Below are positions 8,026 through 17,130 of a DNA stretch of 64,000 nt, piece by piece. Both the position numbers and the translations under genes were made by a program. The first letter of the stretch is position 1; each line of letters begins with the position of its first letter. The stretch comes from Flavobacterium sp. (GTDB lineage: Bacteria; Bacteroidota; Bacteroidia; Flavobacteriales; Flavobacteriaceae): assembly GCA_020403245.1 (NCBI GenBank), contig JADBYA010000012.1, positions 124,001-188,000 on the forward strand, written 5' to 3'. The notes beneath the pieces are model-generated. The model made no database searches, was not told the DNA's origin, and was given only the letters and a program-made list of their open reading frames with translations.

Positions 8026-8907
8026 ATGTCTAAAACCAAAAAAAGAAAAGTCGATTTAGTAGTCCTCTCCGATATTCATCTAGGAACCTACGGTTGTCAG
8101 AGTAAAGAACTATTGCGCTACATGAACAGCATCAAACCCAAAATGGTAGTGCTCAATGGGGATATCATCGATATGTGGCAGTTCAGCAAAAGGTATTGGC
8201 CCAAATCCCACATGCAGGTAGTTCACAAAATAATCAATTGGGTGAGCAAAGGCGTTAAAGTCTATTACATCACCGGCAACCACGACGAAATGCTCCGTAA
8301 GTTCGAGGGCTTCAAAATGGGCAAGCTCAGTATAGAAAACAAACTGGTTTTAAACCTAGACGGTAAAAAAACCTGGATATTCCACGGCGATGTGTTTGAT
8401 GTGACCATGCAACACTCCAAATGGCTCACCCGATTGGGTTCCCACGGCTATGACTTGCTGATACTCATTAATGCCTTTTGCAACTGGGTGTCGGTAAAGA
8501 TGGGCAAAGGCAAAATATCCTTATCCAAGAACATTAAGAACAGTGTAAAATCGGCCGTTAAATTTATAAACGACTTTGAAAAGACCGCCGCCGATATTGC
8601 CATATCCAATGGGTATGACTATGTCTTGTGCGGACACATACACCAACCCGAAATGAAAACCATAACCACAGCACACGGTCAAGTAGAATACCTCAACTCA
8701 GGCGACTGGATCGAAAACCTAACCACATTGGAATACAATAACAAGGCGTGGACACTCTACAAATACAACCCCGAGGAGTTTAACGAAAAAGGGGATGAGC
8801 AAGAAGAAGATAAACTAGTCCTAATGGAAACCAACCAAATATTCCAAGAAATGCTTGGTGGGTTCATGCAAAAAGAGGACACCGTTACACCTGTCAATTT
8901 TAAATAA
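8026..8907 (+). CDS. LpxH-like UDP-2,3-diacylglucosamine diphosphatase family metallophosphoesterase
   Basis: A 293-residue calcineurin-like phosphoesterase. Metal motifs appear in order: SDIHLG (Asp16, His18), LNGDIIDMW, ITGNHDE, HGDVFD and CGHIHQPE. The GDxxDMW and GNHDE spacing and the long insert with KMGKGK resemble the LpxH-like proteins of Bacteroidota. LpxH hydrolyses UDP-diacylglucosamine in lipid A synthesis, but many paralogs have other roles. The gene leads a same-strand cluster with a glycosyltransferase and a GH1 glycosidase, so a role in an envelope glycan or glycolipid is more likely than housekeeping lipid A synthesis. The coding DNA is visibly richer in G+C than most of the window. 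Confidence 0.8.
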   Translation: MSKTKKRKVDLVVLSDIHLGTYGCQSKELLRYMNSIKPKMVVLNGDIIDMWQFSKRYWPKSHMQVVHKIINWVSKGVKVYYITGNHDEMLRKFEGFKMGKLSIENKLVLNLDGKKTWIFHGDVFDVTMQHSKWLTRLGSHGYDLLILINAFCNWVSVKMGKGKISLSKNIKNSVKSAVKFINDFEKTAADIAISNGYDYVLCGHIHQPEMKTITTAHGQVEYLNSGDWIENLTTLEYNNKAWTLYKYNPEEFNEKGDEQEEDKLVLMETNQIFQEMLGGFMQKEDTVTPVNFK

Positions 8908-8941
8908 TGAAATCGCCGTCAACAAGAAGTTTGCGTAAGCT

Positions 8942-9018
8942 AACACCAATGAAGATTAAGCGATTCCTCCCGATAGCTTCGGGAGACCTAAAAAAAACAA
9001 TATTATCTGCCTATGAAA
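8942..9018 (+). repeat. Duplicated leader segment, copy 1
   Basis: Begins AACACCAATGAAGATTAAG and ends ATCTGCCTATGAAA. It is repeated imperfectly at 9089-9183, where the last part overlaps the glycosyltransferase start codon. Each copy has a small hairpin (here CTCCCGA...TTCGGGAG). It looks like a duplicated 5' leader with a decayed start. Confidence 0.6.
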
Positions 9019-9088
9019 TGAGCATGACCTAAAATTGGTCGCAATTGAAAATCATCGAATACCAAAATAAATATTCACCGATGAGATA

Positions 9089-9183
9089 AACACCAATGAA
9101 GATATGCGACCCGAGAGCTTTGCTCGAAAAGGCGAAGCAATTACATATGACCTATAAAAAACAAATAATATCTACATATGAAA
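9089..9183 (+). repeat. Duplicated leader segment, copy 2
   Basis: Begins AACACCAATGAAGATATG and ends in the start of the glycosyltransferase (ATATCTACATATGAAA). It shares both ends with 8942-9018; the middle differs and holds a CGAGAGC...GCTCG hairpin. Confidence 0.6.
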
Positions 9184-10218
9184 ATACTATACGCGGTGCA
9201 AGGAACCGGAAACGGGCATATTACCCGAGCCATAGAAATCATACCCTACTTGCAACAAAAAGGAGAAGTGGACATCTTGGTGAGTGGCATACAAGCCGAT
9301 ATCGAACTTCCGTTTGAAGTAAAGTACAAGTTCAACGGACTTTCCTTTATTTTTGGCAAAAACGGAGGCGTTGACTTTTGGAAGACCTTTGTCAAATTGA
9401 ATTCTATCAAACTATTGAAAGAAATAAAAAAAATCAACTTGAAAAGCTATGATTTAATCATCAGCGATTTTGAACCAGTATCCTGCTGGGCGGCCATAAA
9501 AGCTAAGAAAACCTGCATCGGATTGAGCAACCAAGTCGCTACGTTACATCCATTAGCACCCAAACCCAAAAAGCAGGACATCATCGGTAAACTGGTATTG
9601 CAGAATTATGCGCCCACCACCTACAATTATGGATTTCATTTCAAACGATTGGACGGCACTATTTTTACACCCATCATCCGAAAAGAAGTGCGGCAATTAG
9701 TCCCCACCGATGAAGGACATTATACTGTTTACCTCCCGTCCTATGACGATGCACATATCATCAAGCGACTAGAAAAACTCAACACCGTACAATGGCAAGT
9801 ATTCTCTAAACACAATAAGAAAAAAATTACGTTAGACAATATTACCATTGTTCCCATCAACGGGGATTTGTTTTTAAAAAGTATGGCTTCCGCCAAAGGG
9901 GTTTTGTGCAATGCCGGTTTTGGAACGGCCAGTGAAGCGCTGTTCTTGAAAAAGAAGTTGTTGGTCATCCCGATGAAAAAGCAATACGAACAGTACTGCA
10001 ATGCCGAAATGCTGAAAGAAATGGGGGTACCGGTGATTAAGAAATTCAATGCCGATACGCTCCCTAAAATAAAGAAATGGCTCGAGGATGATACCATAGT
10101 TGACGTAGATTATCCTGATAACACCGAAGAAATCGTTACCCTTATTGTTGAAAACCATGCGGGCAACAAGAAGATGGACACTGGTTTTGAATCGAGCAAT
10201 TACAATTTATTCCAATAA
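9178..10218 (+). CDS. Glycosyltransferase, MurG/GT28-like fold
   Basis: A 346-residue GT-B type enzyme. The N-terminus MKILYAVQGTGNGHITRAIE carries the GxGxGH(I/L)xR signature of UDP-sugar transferases of the MurG/GT28 group. The C-terminal half has the nucleotide-sugar region (VLCNAGFGTASEALFLKKKL, then VIPMKKQYEQYCNAEML) with the E-A-L...P...QY pattern. No signal peptide or membrane span is seen, so it acts at the inner face of the membrane. Acceptor and donor are unknown. The gene ends in a one-base overlap with the downstream GH1 gene (TAATG), so the two are translationally coupled. Confidence 0.85.
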   Translation: MKILYAVQGTGNGHITRAIEIIPYLQQKGEVDILVSGIQADIELPFEVKYKFNGLSFIFGKNGGVDFWKTFVKLNSIKLLKEIKKINLKSYDLIISDFEPVSCWAAIKAKKTCIGLSNQVATLHPLAPKPKKQDIIGKLVLQNYAPTTYNYGFHFKRLDGTIFTPIIRKEVRQLVPTDEGHYTVYLPSYDDAHIIKRLEKLNTVQWQVFSKHNKKKITLDNITIVPINGDLFLKSMASAKGVLCNAGFGTASEALFLKKKLLVIPMKKQYEQYCNAEMLKEMGVPVIKKFNADTLPKIKKWLEDDTIVDVDYPDNTEEIVTLIVENHAGNKKMDTGFESSNYNLFQ

Positions 10219-11567
10219 TGATGCATAAAAAAGTGGCTAAAGAGGATTTTGGCACTGACTTTCTATGGGGAGTTTCTTCCTCGGCACTACAAACGGAAGG
10301 CGCACACGATAGGGATGGTAAAGGGAAATCTATTTGGGATGTTTTTGTTACCCAAAAAAAGAAGGTGCTAAACAACGACACCCATTTTGAAGCAGCCGAT
10401 TTCTATACCCATTACAAGACCGATATTGCGTTAATCAAAGCAATGGGAATTCCTAACTTTAGGTTTTCGCTATCGTGGACCCGAATTCTGCCGATGGGCA
10501 CTGGAGCTGTCAATCAAGCCGGTTTGGATTTTTACCACGAGGTTATCGATTGTTGTTTGGCACACGGCATAGCACCTTTCATCACGCTCTACCACTGGGA
10601 TTTACCACAAGCACTCGAAGCGCAAGGCGGTTGGACAAATAGGGCTATCCTTCAATGGTTTGAAGAGTACACCAGGGTTTGTATCACCGCTTTTAAAGAC
10701 AAAGTCTGCTACTGGATGGTGCTCAATGAGCCGATGGTTTTTACGGGTGGTGGTTATTTTTTAGGCATACACGCTCCAGGTAAAAAGGGGTTTAACAACT
10801 TTATCCCAGCCATGCATCATGCGGTGTTGTGCCAAGCTATAGGATATCATACGATTAAGGCATTGGCACCCGAATCCCAAGTAGGCACTACGTTTTCATG
10901 TTCCTATATAACGCCCTATTCTTCATCTCCCAAAGATAAAAAAGCAGCCCATAGGGTAGATGCGTTACTCAACCGTCTTTTTATAGAACCCTCTTTGGGA
11001 ATGGGATATCCAACCGACGCACTTTGGTTTTTGAAGAAGCTTAAAAAATACAAGCACCCAGACGACGATAGTTTAATGAAAGTATCCTTTGATTTTATTG
11101 GCATTCAAAATTATACCCGCGAGGTGATTGCGCATTCCTATTTTACGCCCTATATCAAAGCAAAAATCATCCCTGCCGATAAGCGAAAAGTATTTTACAC
11201 CGCCATGGATTGGGAAGTATACCCCGAAGCGATTTATGAAATGATCATGAAATTCGACAGCTATGAGGGAGTAAAAAAAATACTCATTACCGAGAATGGC
11301 GCTTCCTTTCCCGATGAGGTTATTGATGGAGTTATAGACGACCACCACCGCAGTCACTTCCTAAAATCCTACCTAGAGCAAGTGGGCAGAGCTCAAAGGA
11401 GTAGCGCAAAACTAGCGGGGTATTTTGTGTGGTCGCTCACCGATAATTTTGAATGGGCAGAGGGTTTTAAACAGCGTTTCGGATTAATCCACATTGACTA
11501 CGCCACTCAAAAAAGAACGGTTAAGAATTCGGGCTGGTGGTATAAGACGTTTTTAGAGGAACAATAA
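10218..11567 (+). CDS. Glycoside hydrolase family 1 beta-glucosidase
   Basis: A 449-residue (beta/alpha)8 enzyme without signal peptide, hence cytosolic. The general acid/base is Glu171 in VLNEPMVF, and the nucleophile is Glu359 in LITENGAS. The N-terminal FLWGVSSSALQTEGA and the substrate-binding YHWDLPQAL and WSLTDNFEWAEG blocks are all present. The length is typical and all key residues are intact, so it should be active on beta-glucosides or beta-galactosides. Start is ATG 10218 or 10221. Coupling to a glycosyltransferase and an LpxH-like enzyme is unusual and suggests turnover of a specific glycoconjugate. Confidence 0.95.
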   Translation: MMHKKVAKEDFGTDFLWGVSSSALQTEGAHDRDGKGKSIWDVFVTQKKKVLNNDTHFEAADFYTHYKTDIALIKAMGIPNFRFSLSWTRILPMGTGAVNQAGLDFYHEVIDCCLAHGIAPFITLYHWDLPQALEAQGGWTNRAILQWFEEYTRVCITAFKDKVCYWMVLNEPMVFTGGGYFLGIHAPGKKGFNNFIPAMHHAVLCQAIGYHTIKALAPESQVGTTFSCSYITPYSSSPKDKKAAHRVDALLNRLFIEPSLGMGYPTDALWFLKKLKKYKHPDDDSLMKVSFDFIGIQNYTREVIAHSYFTPYIKAKIIPADKRKVFYTAMDWEVYPEAIYEMIMKFDSYEGVKKILITENGASFPDEVIDGVIDDHHRSHFLKSYLEQVGRAQRSSAKLAGYFVWSLTDNFEWAEGFKQRFGLIHIDYATQKRTVKNSGWWYKTFLEEQ

Positions 11568-11791
11568 ATGATTTCTCTTTTCTTGATAAGCGGGAACCTG
11601 CCTGCCGTTAGGCATGGGAGGGAAGCGGTTTTACGACTGGTTGAGGAATTCACTAATTAGGAGTAGCTTTTTTAGGTTATATTTATTTTGTTGGCAATGA
11701 AGAATGTTACCGTTACTTGTTCTTAACCAACACTACTGTAATGAAATAGGGTAGTGGCTAAAAAATAAGTAGACATTTTAGCCAAAATCTT

Positions 11792-11821
11792 TTTGCAAAA
11801 TGAAAAAGGTTGTTATATTTG
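11792..11821 (+). promoter_or_regulatory. Promoter of tRNA-Ser
   Basis: TTTG at 11792-11795, 18 nt, then TATATTTG at 11814-11821: an almost ideal Bacteroidota -33/-7 pair. Transcription would begin about 7 nt later, some 28 nt before the mature tRNA. Confidence 0.8.
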
Positions 11822-11855
11822 CATCCGCGTTACGCAAGTAGGCATCGACTGATGA

Positions 11856-11940
11856 GGAGAAATGGCAGAGTGGTCGATTGCGGCAGTCTTGAAAACTGTT
11901 GACTGTAACAGGTCCGGGGGTTCGAATCCCTCTTTCTCCG
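11856..11940 (+). tRNA. tRNA-Ser (anticodon UGA)
   Basis: An 85-nt class II tRNA. The acceptor stem is GGAGAAA with TTTCTCC, and the discriminator base is G at 11940. The anticodon loop CTTGAAA gives anticodon TGA at 11890-11892, the variable arm is long, and the T-loop is TTCGAAT. CCA is not encoded. It has its own promoter and terminator. The AT-rich accessory cassette begins directly downstream, which fits the common use of tRNA-Ser genes as integration sites, though no integrase was found. Confidence 0.97.
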
Positions 11941-11946
11941 CAAAGG

Positions 11947-11976
11947 AAACCCAAAACGAAAGTTTTGGGTTTTTTT
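11947..11976 (+). terminator. tRNA-Ser terminator
   Basis: 11-bp stem AAACCCAAAAC / GTTTTGGGTTT with a GAAA loop, followed by a T-run. It starts 7 nt after the tRNA. Confidence 0.9.
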
Positions 11977-11990
11977 ATAGGTAAAAAAGT

Positions 11991-12236
11991 GCCAAAAGTT
12001 TACTTTTGAGTACTTTTTTACCTATAAAAAAAGTAAGGCTGTGAAACAGCCGTTTGGGTTTCCTTTGCAGGTTCCCCCTCTGGGCTCAGCGGAGCTAATC
12101 CCTCGCCAAAAGTTTACTTTTGAGTACTTTTTTACCTATAAAAAAAGTAGGGCTGTGAAACAGCCGTTTGGGTTTCCTTTGCAGGTTTCCCCTCTGGGCT
12201 CAGCGGAGCTAATCCCTCGCCAAAAGTTTACTTTTG
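11991..12236. repeat. 114-bp tandem repeat, two full units plus a partial third
   Basis: Units begin with GCCAAAAGTTTACTTTTG at 11991, 12105 and 12219 (period exactly 114; the third stops after 18 bp). The two full units differ at about three positions. Each holds a palindrome TACTTTTTTA-CCTA-TAAAAAAAGTA and a GGCTGT-GAA-ACAGCC hairpin. Read on the minus strand, the unit contains GCAAAGGAAACCCAAA and TTTTTTTATAGGTAAAAAAGT, which also occur in that order in the tRNA-Ser 3' flank (11939-11990). The repeat thus looks like an inverted, amplified copy of the tRNA terminator region. The rest of 12237-12418 is plain AT-rich DNA and probably holds the promoter of the Nudix operon. Confidence 0.85.
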
Positions 12237-12418
12237 TAAGTAGCTAGAAAAAAATTATTAAAAATAATACAAGTGAGGAGCATTTCTGTCTCCCACTTTT
12301 TTATTTATCGATACCTTTAATAAAATCCAGTAAGTCCAGTTATTAATTGTGTAAGTGAAAGATTATTATTAAGTTTGATTAGTCATTGATAAAAAATGAT
12401 TTAAAAAAATCTACCTAC

Positions 12419-12805
12419 ATGATTAATGTTACTTGTGCAATTATAATAATTGACAACAAAATTTTAGTAACTCAAAGAAGCGAAAAAATGAAACTACCAT
12501 TGAAGTGGGAGTTTCCAGGAGGAAAATTGCAGGAAAATGAAAGTGAAATCGAATGTATTAAAAGAGAAATAAAGGAAGAACTAAATATTGAAATTGATGT
12601 TATAAATAGATTATCTAATAGTATTTATGATTATGGCACTTTCAAAATTAATTTAATCCCTTTTATTGCAAATTATCTCTTAGGCGAAATTAGATTGACA
12701 GAACATAAAGAATACAGAATTTTAGAAAAATCCGAATTATCATTATTAGATTGGGCTCAAGCAGATATACCAATAGTAGAAGAATTTTTAAAACTTGAAA
12801 TATGA
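12419..12805 (+). CDS. Nudix hydrolase (MutT/NUDT1-like)
   Basis: A 128-residue protein when started at ATG 12419; an in-frame TTG at 12386 would add 11 residues but lacks support. The complete Nudix box is present: GGKLQENESEIECIKREIKE followed by ELNI, matching Gx5Ex7REUxEExGU with Asn in place of the last Gly. Upstream VTCAIIIIDNKILVTQRSEK and KWEFPGG are typical of 8-oxo-dGTP diphosphatase-like MutT proteins. The gene overlaps the helicase start by four bases (ATGA), so the two products are almost certainly made together. A role in a defence or nucleotide-signal system is inferred from context, not from the sequence of this protein. Confidence 0.92.
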   Translation: MINVTCAIIIIDNKILVTQRSEKMKLPLKWEFPGGKLQENESEIECIKREIKEELNIEIDVINRLSNSIYDYGTFKINLIPFIANYLLGEIRLTEHKEYRILEKSELSLLDWAQADIPIVEEFLKLEI

Positions 12806-15800
12806 ACCAAGGAATATACGAAGAATTAGTTACAAAACTAATTAACTATAAATTGAATGAATTAGATAAGGATACTTTTCAAGTAAAAAAGACTTCAATA
12901 GACAAAGCCGAAGCAGCTCAATTGTTATCTCAACATATTGGCAAAACAATAAAACAAGCTTTTAATTTAATTAAAGGGGAAGATATTCTTGAAACTCAAA
13001 TTGAAATTGCCAATAAAATAATTTTATTTTTAAAAGAAGAATTAAAAAAAGAAGAATTTGAAGATGATTTAATAGAGACAGAAGGTAAAATTTTAAAAGC
13101 GGTTTTCACTAAAGTAGATAGTCATTTTACTGATTTAGATTTACATCTAAAAGAAATCACTCCATATACTAGATTAATTCATAGCGAACTTTTTACTGGT
13201 GGAAACTCAGGGACAACTTTGGAAAGTGAGTTAAGAAAGGAAATTTTATCATCAGATGAAATAGACTTACTTGTTTCATTTATTAAATGGAAAGGAATTA
13301 GAATTCTTGAACGTGAGTTAATAGAATTTACTGAAAGAGGTGGAAAACTAAGAGTAATTACAACAACATATATTGGCGCAACAGATGCAAAAGCTGTTGA
13401 ATTTTTATCTGCATTAAAAAACACAGAAGTTAAAGTTTCTTATAACACAGGAAACGAAAGATTGCATGCAAAAGCCTATTTATTTCAAAGAAAAACAGGT
13501 TTTCATACAGGATATATTGGGTCATCAAACTTTTCTCGTTCAGCATTAACAGATGGATTAGAATGGAATATAAAAGTAACAACCAAAGAAGTTGGTCATA
13601 TAATTGACAAATTCAAGAAAACTTTTGAAGCTTATTGGCAAAATTCAGAATTTGAATTATATGATAATAATATTCATTCTATAAAGTTAGTTCAAGCTTT
13701 AAAACAAGGAAAATTTTCTAAAGAATATACTTTTACAACTTCATATTTTGATTTAAAACCATTTCATTATCAGAGTGAAATATTAGAAAAATTAGAAGTT
13801 GAAAGGTCGGTTCATAATAGATATAAAAATCTTTTAGTTGCCGCTACTGGAACAGGAAAAACAGTTGTTTCTGCTTTTGATTATAAAAATTTTAGAAATA
13901 AAAACCAATCATCAAAATTACTTTTTGTTGCTCATAGAAAAGAAATTTTACAACAAGCAAAAGCAACTTTTCAAGGAATTTTAAAAGACAATAATTTTGG
14001 CGATTTATGGGTGGATGGAGTAGAGCCAAACTCAAATGAATATCTTTTTGCATCGGTTCAAACTTTAAATAATCGACTAAAAGAAATTAAACTTACACCC
14101 GAATATTACGATTTTATTATCGTAGATGAAGTTCATCATATCTCCGCAACAACATATAGACCTATAATAAATTATTTTAAACCAAAAGTACTTCTAGGAT
14201 TAACAGCAACTCCTGAAAGAATGGATGGAGAAGATATTTTAGAAGATTTCTGTCATAGAATTGCTGCCGAAATTAGACTTCCAGAAGCTTTAAATAAGAA
14301 ATTATTAAGTCCTTTTCAGTATTTTGGAATTACAGATAATACTGATTTAACTAATGTAAAATGGGAAAAAGGAAAGTATGTGTCAAGTGAATTGACAAGC
14401 TTGTACACAAAAAATGATGTAAGGGTTGGTCAAATAATTTCAAATTTAGAAAAATACACAAACGATTTAAACGATGTTAGAGCAATTGGTTTCTGTGTTA
14501 CAGTTGAGCATGCTATTTTCATGACTGAAAAATTTAATTTAGCGGGTTTAAAAGCAGAATGTTTGACGAGTAAGAATACAAATGAAAGAGATAAAATTAG
14601 AGAAAAATTCAAGAAAAAAGATTTTAATTACTTATTTGTAGTAGATATTTTTAATGAAGGTGTCGATATTCCAGAAATAGATACCGTTTTGTTTTTACGT
14701 CCAACAGAAAGTTTAACAGTTTTTCTACAACAATTAGGTCGTGGATTAAGATTAGCCCAAGGAAAAGACTGTTTGACAGTTCTAGATTTTGTTGGTAACT
14801 CAAGACCAGAGTATGATTTCGAAAGTAAATTTCGAGCATTAATTGGAAAAACAACCACTTCTGTTCAAAAAGAAATTGAAGATGATTTTCCACATTTACC
14901 ATTGGGCTGTTCCATTGTTTTAGAGAAAAAGACAAAAGAAATCATACTTGAAAACATCAGAAAAGCAACCAAAGTAAGTGTCAATCAACTAATAACTAAA
15001 ATTATAAATTTTCAACATCAAACCAGTTTGCCACTAACATTAAATAATTTCATTGAATTAAATCATATTCCAATTGAAACCATTTATTCGAAAAAAGACA
15101 GTTGGTCAAGATTGTGCCAAAGAGCTGGTGTAATTGATGATTTTGAAACCACAAATGAAAAACAAATATATTCCGCTATTTGCAATAAATGGCTGTCGAC
15201 CAATTCAACTAGTTATTTCAATTTTATTTTAAAGATTGCAAAATCTGGTTTTAATATTCAAATCAAAGATTTCAATGAAAATGAAAAAACTATGCTATTG
15301 ATGCTCCATTATGATGTATGGCAAAATGCAGGAGGATTCGATTCTTTGGAAAAAAGTATAATTCAAATAGGAAAAAATAAAACTCTTGTAAATGAGATTA
15401 TAGAAGTTTTAGAAATATTAATTGATAAAATTGGTTTTAAAGAAATTGACATTCAATTACCATATAATCAACCATTAAAGTTACATGCACGTTATACAAG
15501 AGATCAAATATTAGTTGCTTTTGGTTTGAGTAAATTTGATAAAAAATCATCTAATAGAGAAGGTGCTGCTGAAAATAAAGATCTAAACACTGAAATACTT
15601 TTTATCAATTTAATTAAATCAGAAGAGAATTTTTCTCCAACAACCATGTATGATGATTATGCTATAAGTGAAACTTTATTTCATTGGCAATCACACAATG
15701 CTTATGGACCAGATACCACTAAAGGATTGTCTTACATTAATCATCAAGAAAACGATAAAAAGATCTTACTTTTTGTGAGGGAAAAAGCAAACGATGAAAA

Positions 15801-15945
15801 TGGCAATACTTTAGGTTATGTTTTTGTTGGTGAAGCTAATTTTAGAGAAACTGAAGGTTCAAAACCAATGAGCATTAAATGGGAACTTAATGAACCAATA
15901 CCAAATTATCTTTGGAAAGAATCAGCTAAAATGTCAGTGGGTTAG
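12802..15945 (+). CDS. PLD-nuclease / DEAH-type SF2 helicase / DUF3427 protein
   Basis: A 1047-residue protein. Residues 1-130 are a helical leader. Residues about 130-280 form a phospholipase-D-type nuclease domain with one HxK motif (His222, Lys224 in LHAKAYLF) and GSSNFSRSAL (240-249). The SF2 helicase follows: Walker A ATGTGKT (348-354), DEVH box (442-445), motif III LTATPERMD (from 467), and motif VI QLGRGLRL (644-651). The last ~170 residues, with FSPTTMYDDYAISETLFHWQ then SHN, match DUF3427. This HKD-nuclease plus COG1061-like helicase architecture is known from defence-rich islands. The single HxK motif implies dimerisation for catalysis. Translated in overlap with the Nudix gene, and much more AT-rich than the genes at 8-11.5 kb. 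Confidence 0.92.
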   Translation: MNQGIYEELVTKLINYKLNELDKDTFQVKKTSIDKAEAAQLLSQHIGKTIKQAFNLIKGEDILETQIEIANKIILFLKEELKKEEFEDDLIETEGKILKAVFTKVDSHFTDLDLHLKEITPYTRLIHSELFTGGNSGTTLESELRKEILSSDEIDLLVSFIKWKGIRILERELIEFTERGGKLRVITTTYIGATDAKAVEFLSALKNTEVKVSYNTGNERLHAKAYLFQRKTGFHTGYIGSSNFSRSALTDGLEWNIKVTTKEVGHIIDKFKKTFEAYWQNSEFELYDNNIHSIKLVQALKQGKFSKEYTFTTSYFDLKPFHYQSEILEKLEVERSVHNRYKNLLVAATGTGKTVVSAFDYKNFRNKNQSSKLLFVAHRKEILQQAKATFQGILKDNNFGDLWVDGVEPNSNEYLFASVQTLNNRLKEIKLTPEYYDFIIVDEVHHISATTYRPIINYFKPKVLLGLTATPERMDGEDILEDFCHRIAAEIRLPEALNKKLLSPFQYFGITDNTDLTNVKWEKGKYVSSELTSLYTKNDVRVGQIISNLEKYTNDLNDVRAIGFCVTVEHAIFMTEKFNLAGLKAECLTSKNTNERDKIREKFKKKDFNYLFVVDIFNEGVDIPEIDTVLFLRPTESLTVFLQQLGRGLRLAQGKDCLTVLDFVGNSRPEYDFESKFRALIGKTTTSVQKEIEDDFPHLPLGCSIVLEKKTKEIILENIRKATKVSVNQLITKIINFQHQTSLPLTLNNFIELNHIPIETIYSKKDSWSRLCQRAGVIDDFETTNEKQIYSAICNKWLSTNSTSYFNFILKIAKSGFNIQIKDFNENEKTMLLMLHYDVWQNAGGFDSLEKSIIQIGKNKTLVNEIIEVLEILIDKIGFKEIDIQLPYNQPLKLHARYTRDQILVAFGLSKFDKKSSNREGAAENKDLNTEILFINLIKSEENFSPTTMYDDYAISETLFHWQSHNAYGPDTTKGLSYINHQENDKKILLFVREKANDENGNTLGYVFVGEANFRETEGSKPMSIKWELNEPIPNYLWKESAKMSVG

Positions 15946-16017
15946 TAATTATTTTTAGTTCAAATTTAAACTAGTAAATTGATTTTTAGTGAAAAACTGG
16001 ATAAGCGTGATATAATT

Positions 16018-17130
16018 ATGAATGAAACTTTTATAAATATAAGTAAGATAATTGAAAGAGATAGTAAATCTACGACTTACAAATATGCTTTGTTAAGAGG
16101 AACAATTGATATTATTCAAGATAATTCACCATATATTGAAATCAAGGGAAATGTAGTTGAGATTCCTTTAGGTTTGCTAATTGAAAAATGGATGATTTAT
16201 TATTATCCACTACTCGATAGTGATGTTTTAATTCCTCAAATAAACGGTGAGAATTTAAAAATTGCCTTTCAGAGAAAATTTCTACCAATTATAAATTATT
16301 ACAACAAATTTGGAGGATTATCTGCTTTTTACAATGATATTAGAATAAAAGGAATTAGCAAAGAAGTTAATGTTGAGTTTTACGAATTAGTTAAAGAATT
16401 AAAAACCAATATTGTAAAGAACCCAATGCGATTTATAGGAAATTCAATTAACAAAAGTTATAATTCAATTTATAATTATCAAAATATGTCCTCATTAAGA
16501 AGGTCAGAAGTTCAAAATTCTAATTGGTTAATCAAGAGTTGCGGAACTTTCACAATTCCAATTGAATATTTTGACGCTTTCAAAATACTTGGTAGTTTTA
16601 TCAGTGGAACAGACAATATATTATTTAAATGGGCAGAATTTTCTGTAAATGCAAGTGGTAAAAAATTAAATTCTGAAAAAATAATTTCTGAAATTCTTAA
16701 AAATCCAATTACAGAAAGGGACGTTTCTAACTCAAAAAAATTATACAAATCCATTCTTGAGGAAACTGGAGAAATTATTTGTGTTTGGACTGGAAAGAAA
16801 ATCAATAACTATGATATTGACCACGTAATTCCATTTTCTATTTGGAAAAATAATGACCTGTGGAATTTACTACCAGCACAATCAACCATCAATAATAAAA
16901 AAAGGGACAAAATTCCATCTGTGGAATTAATTACAAATCAAAAAGAGATTATAATTCATTACTGGGAGATAATTCATAAAGCACAAGAGCAAAGGTTTTT
17001 AGAAGAAATTCAAGTTACTTTATTAGGAAATAATCCAGTAAACAACTGGCAAAACATAGCATTTAATCAGCTTTTAAATACTTCAAAATATTTGATTGAA
17101 ACACGAGGTTATGAGCAATGGAAAATATAA
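16018..17130 (+). CDS. HNH endonuclease
   Basis: A 370-residue protein from ATG 16018; a TTG at 15979 would add 13 residues. The C-terminal third has a clear HNH core: CVWTGKKINNYDIDHVIPFS, then WKNNDLWNLLPAQ and STINNKKRDKIPS. It has the DIDHxIPFS beta-hairpin, the central Asn in NLLP and the NNKKxD helix. The first Cys of a zinc knuckle is present (ICVW) but the paired CxxC is not. The N-terminal ~240 residues are helical with no recognised family and may give target choice. It lies 72 bp after the helicase stop and overlaps the next gene by 13 bp, so it is part of the same operon. Confidence 0.88.
   Translation: MNETFINISKIIERDSKSTTYKYALLRGTIDIIQDNSPYIEIKGNVVEIPLGLLIEKWMIYYYPLLDSDVLIPQINGENLKIAFQRKFLPIINYYNKFGGLSAFYNDIRIKGISKEVNVEFYELVKELKTNIVKNPMRFIGNSINKSYNSIYNYQNMSSLRRSEVQNSNWLIKSCGTFTIPIEYFDAFKILGSFISGTDNILFKWAEFSVNASGKKLNSEKIISEILKNPITERDVSNSKKLYKSILEETGEIICVWTGKKINNYDIDHVIPFSIWKNNDLWNLLPAQSTINNKKRDKIPSVELITNQKEIIIHYWEIIHKAQEQRFLEEIQVTLLGNNPVNNWQNIAFNQLLNTSKYLIETRGYEQWKI

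Noticed and set aside
12041..12247. 68-codon plus-strand frame
   Set aside because: It only reads through the 114-bp tandem repeat and shows no protein-like constraint.
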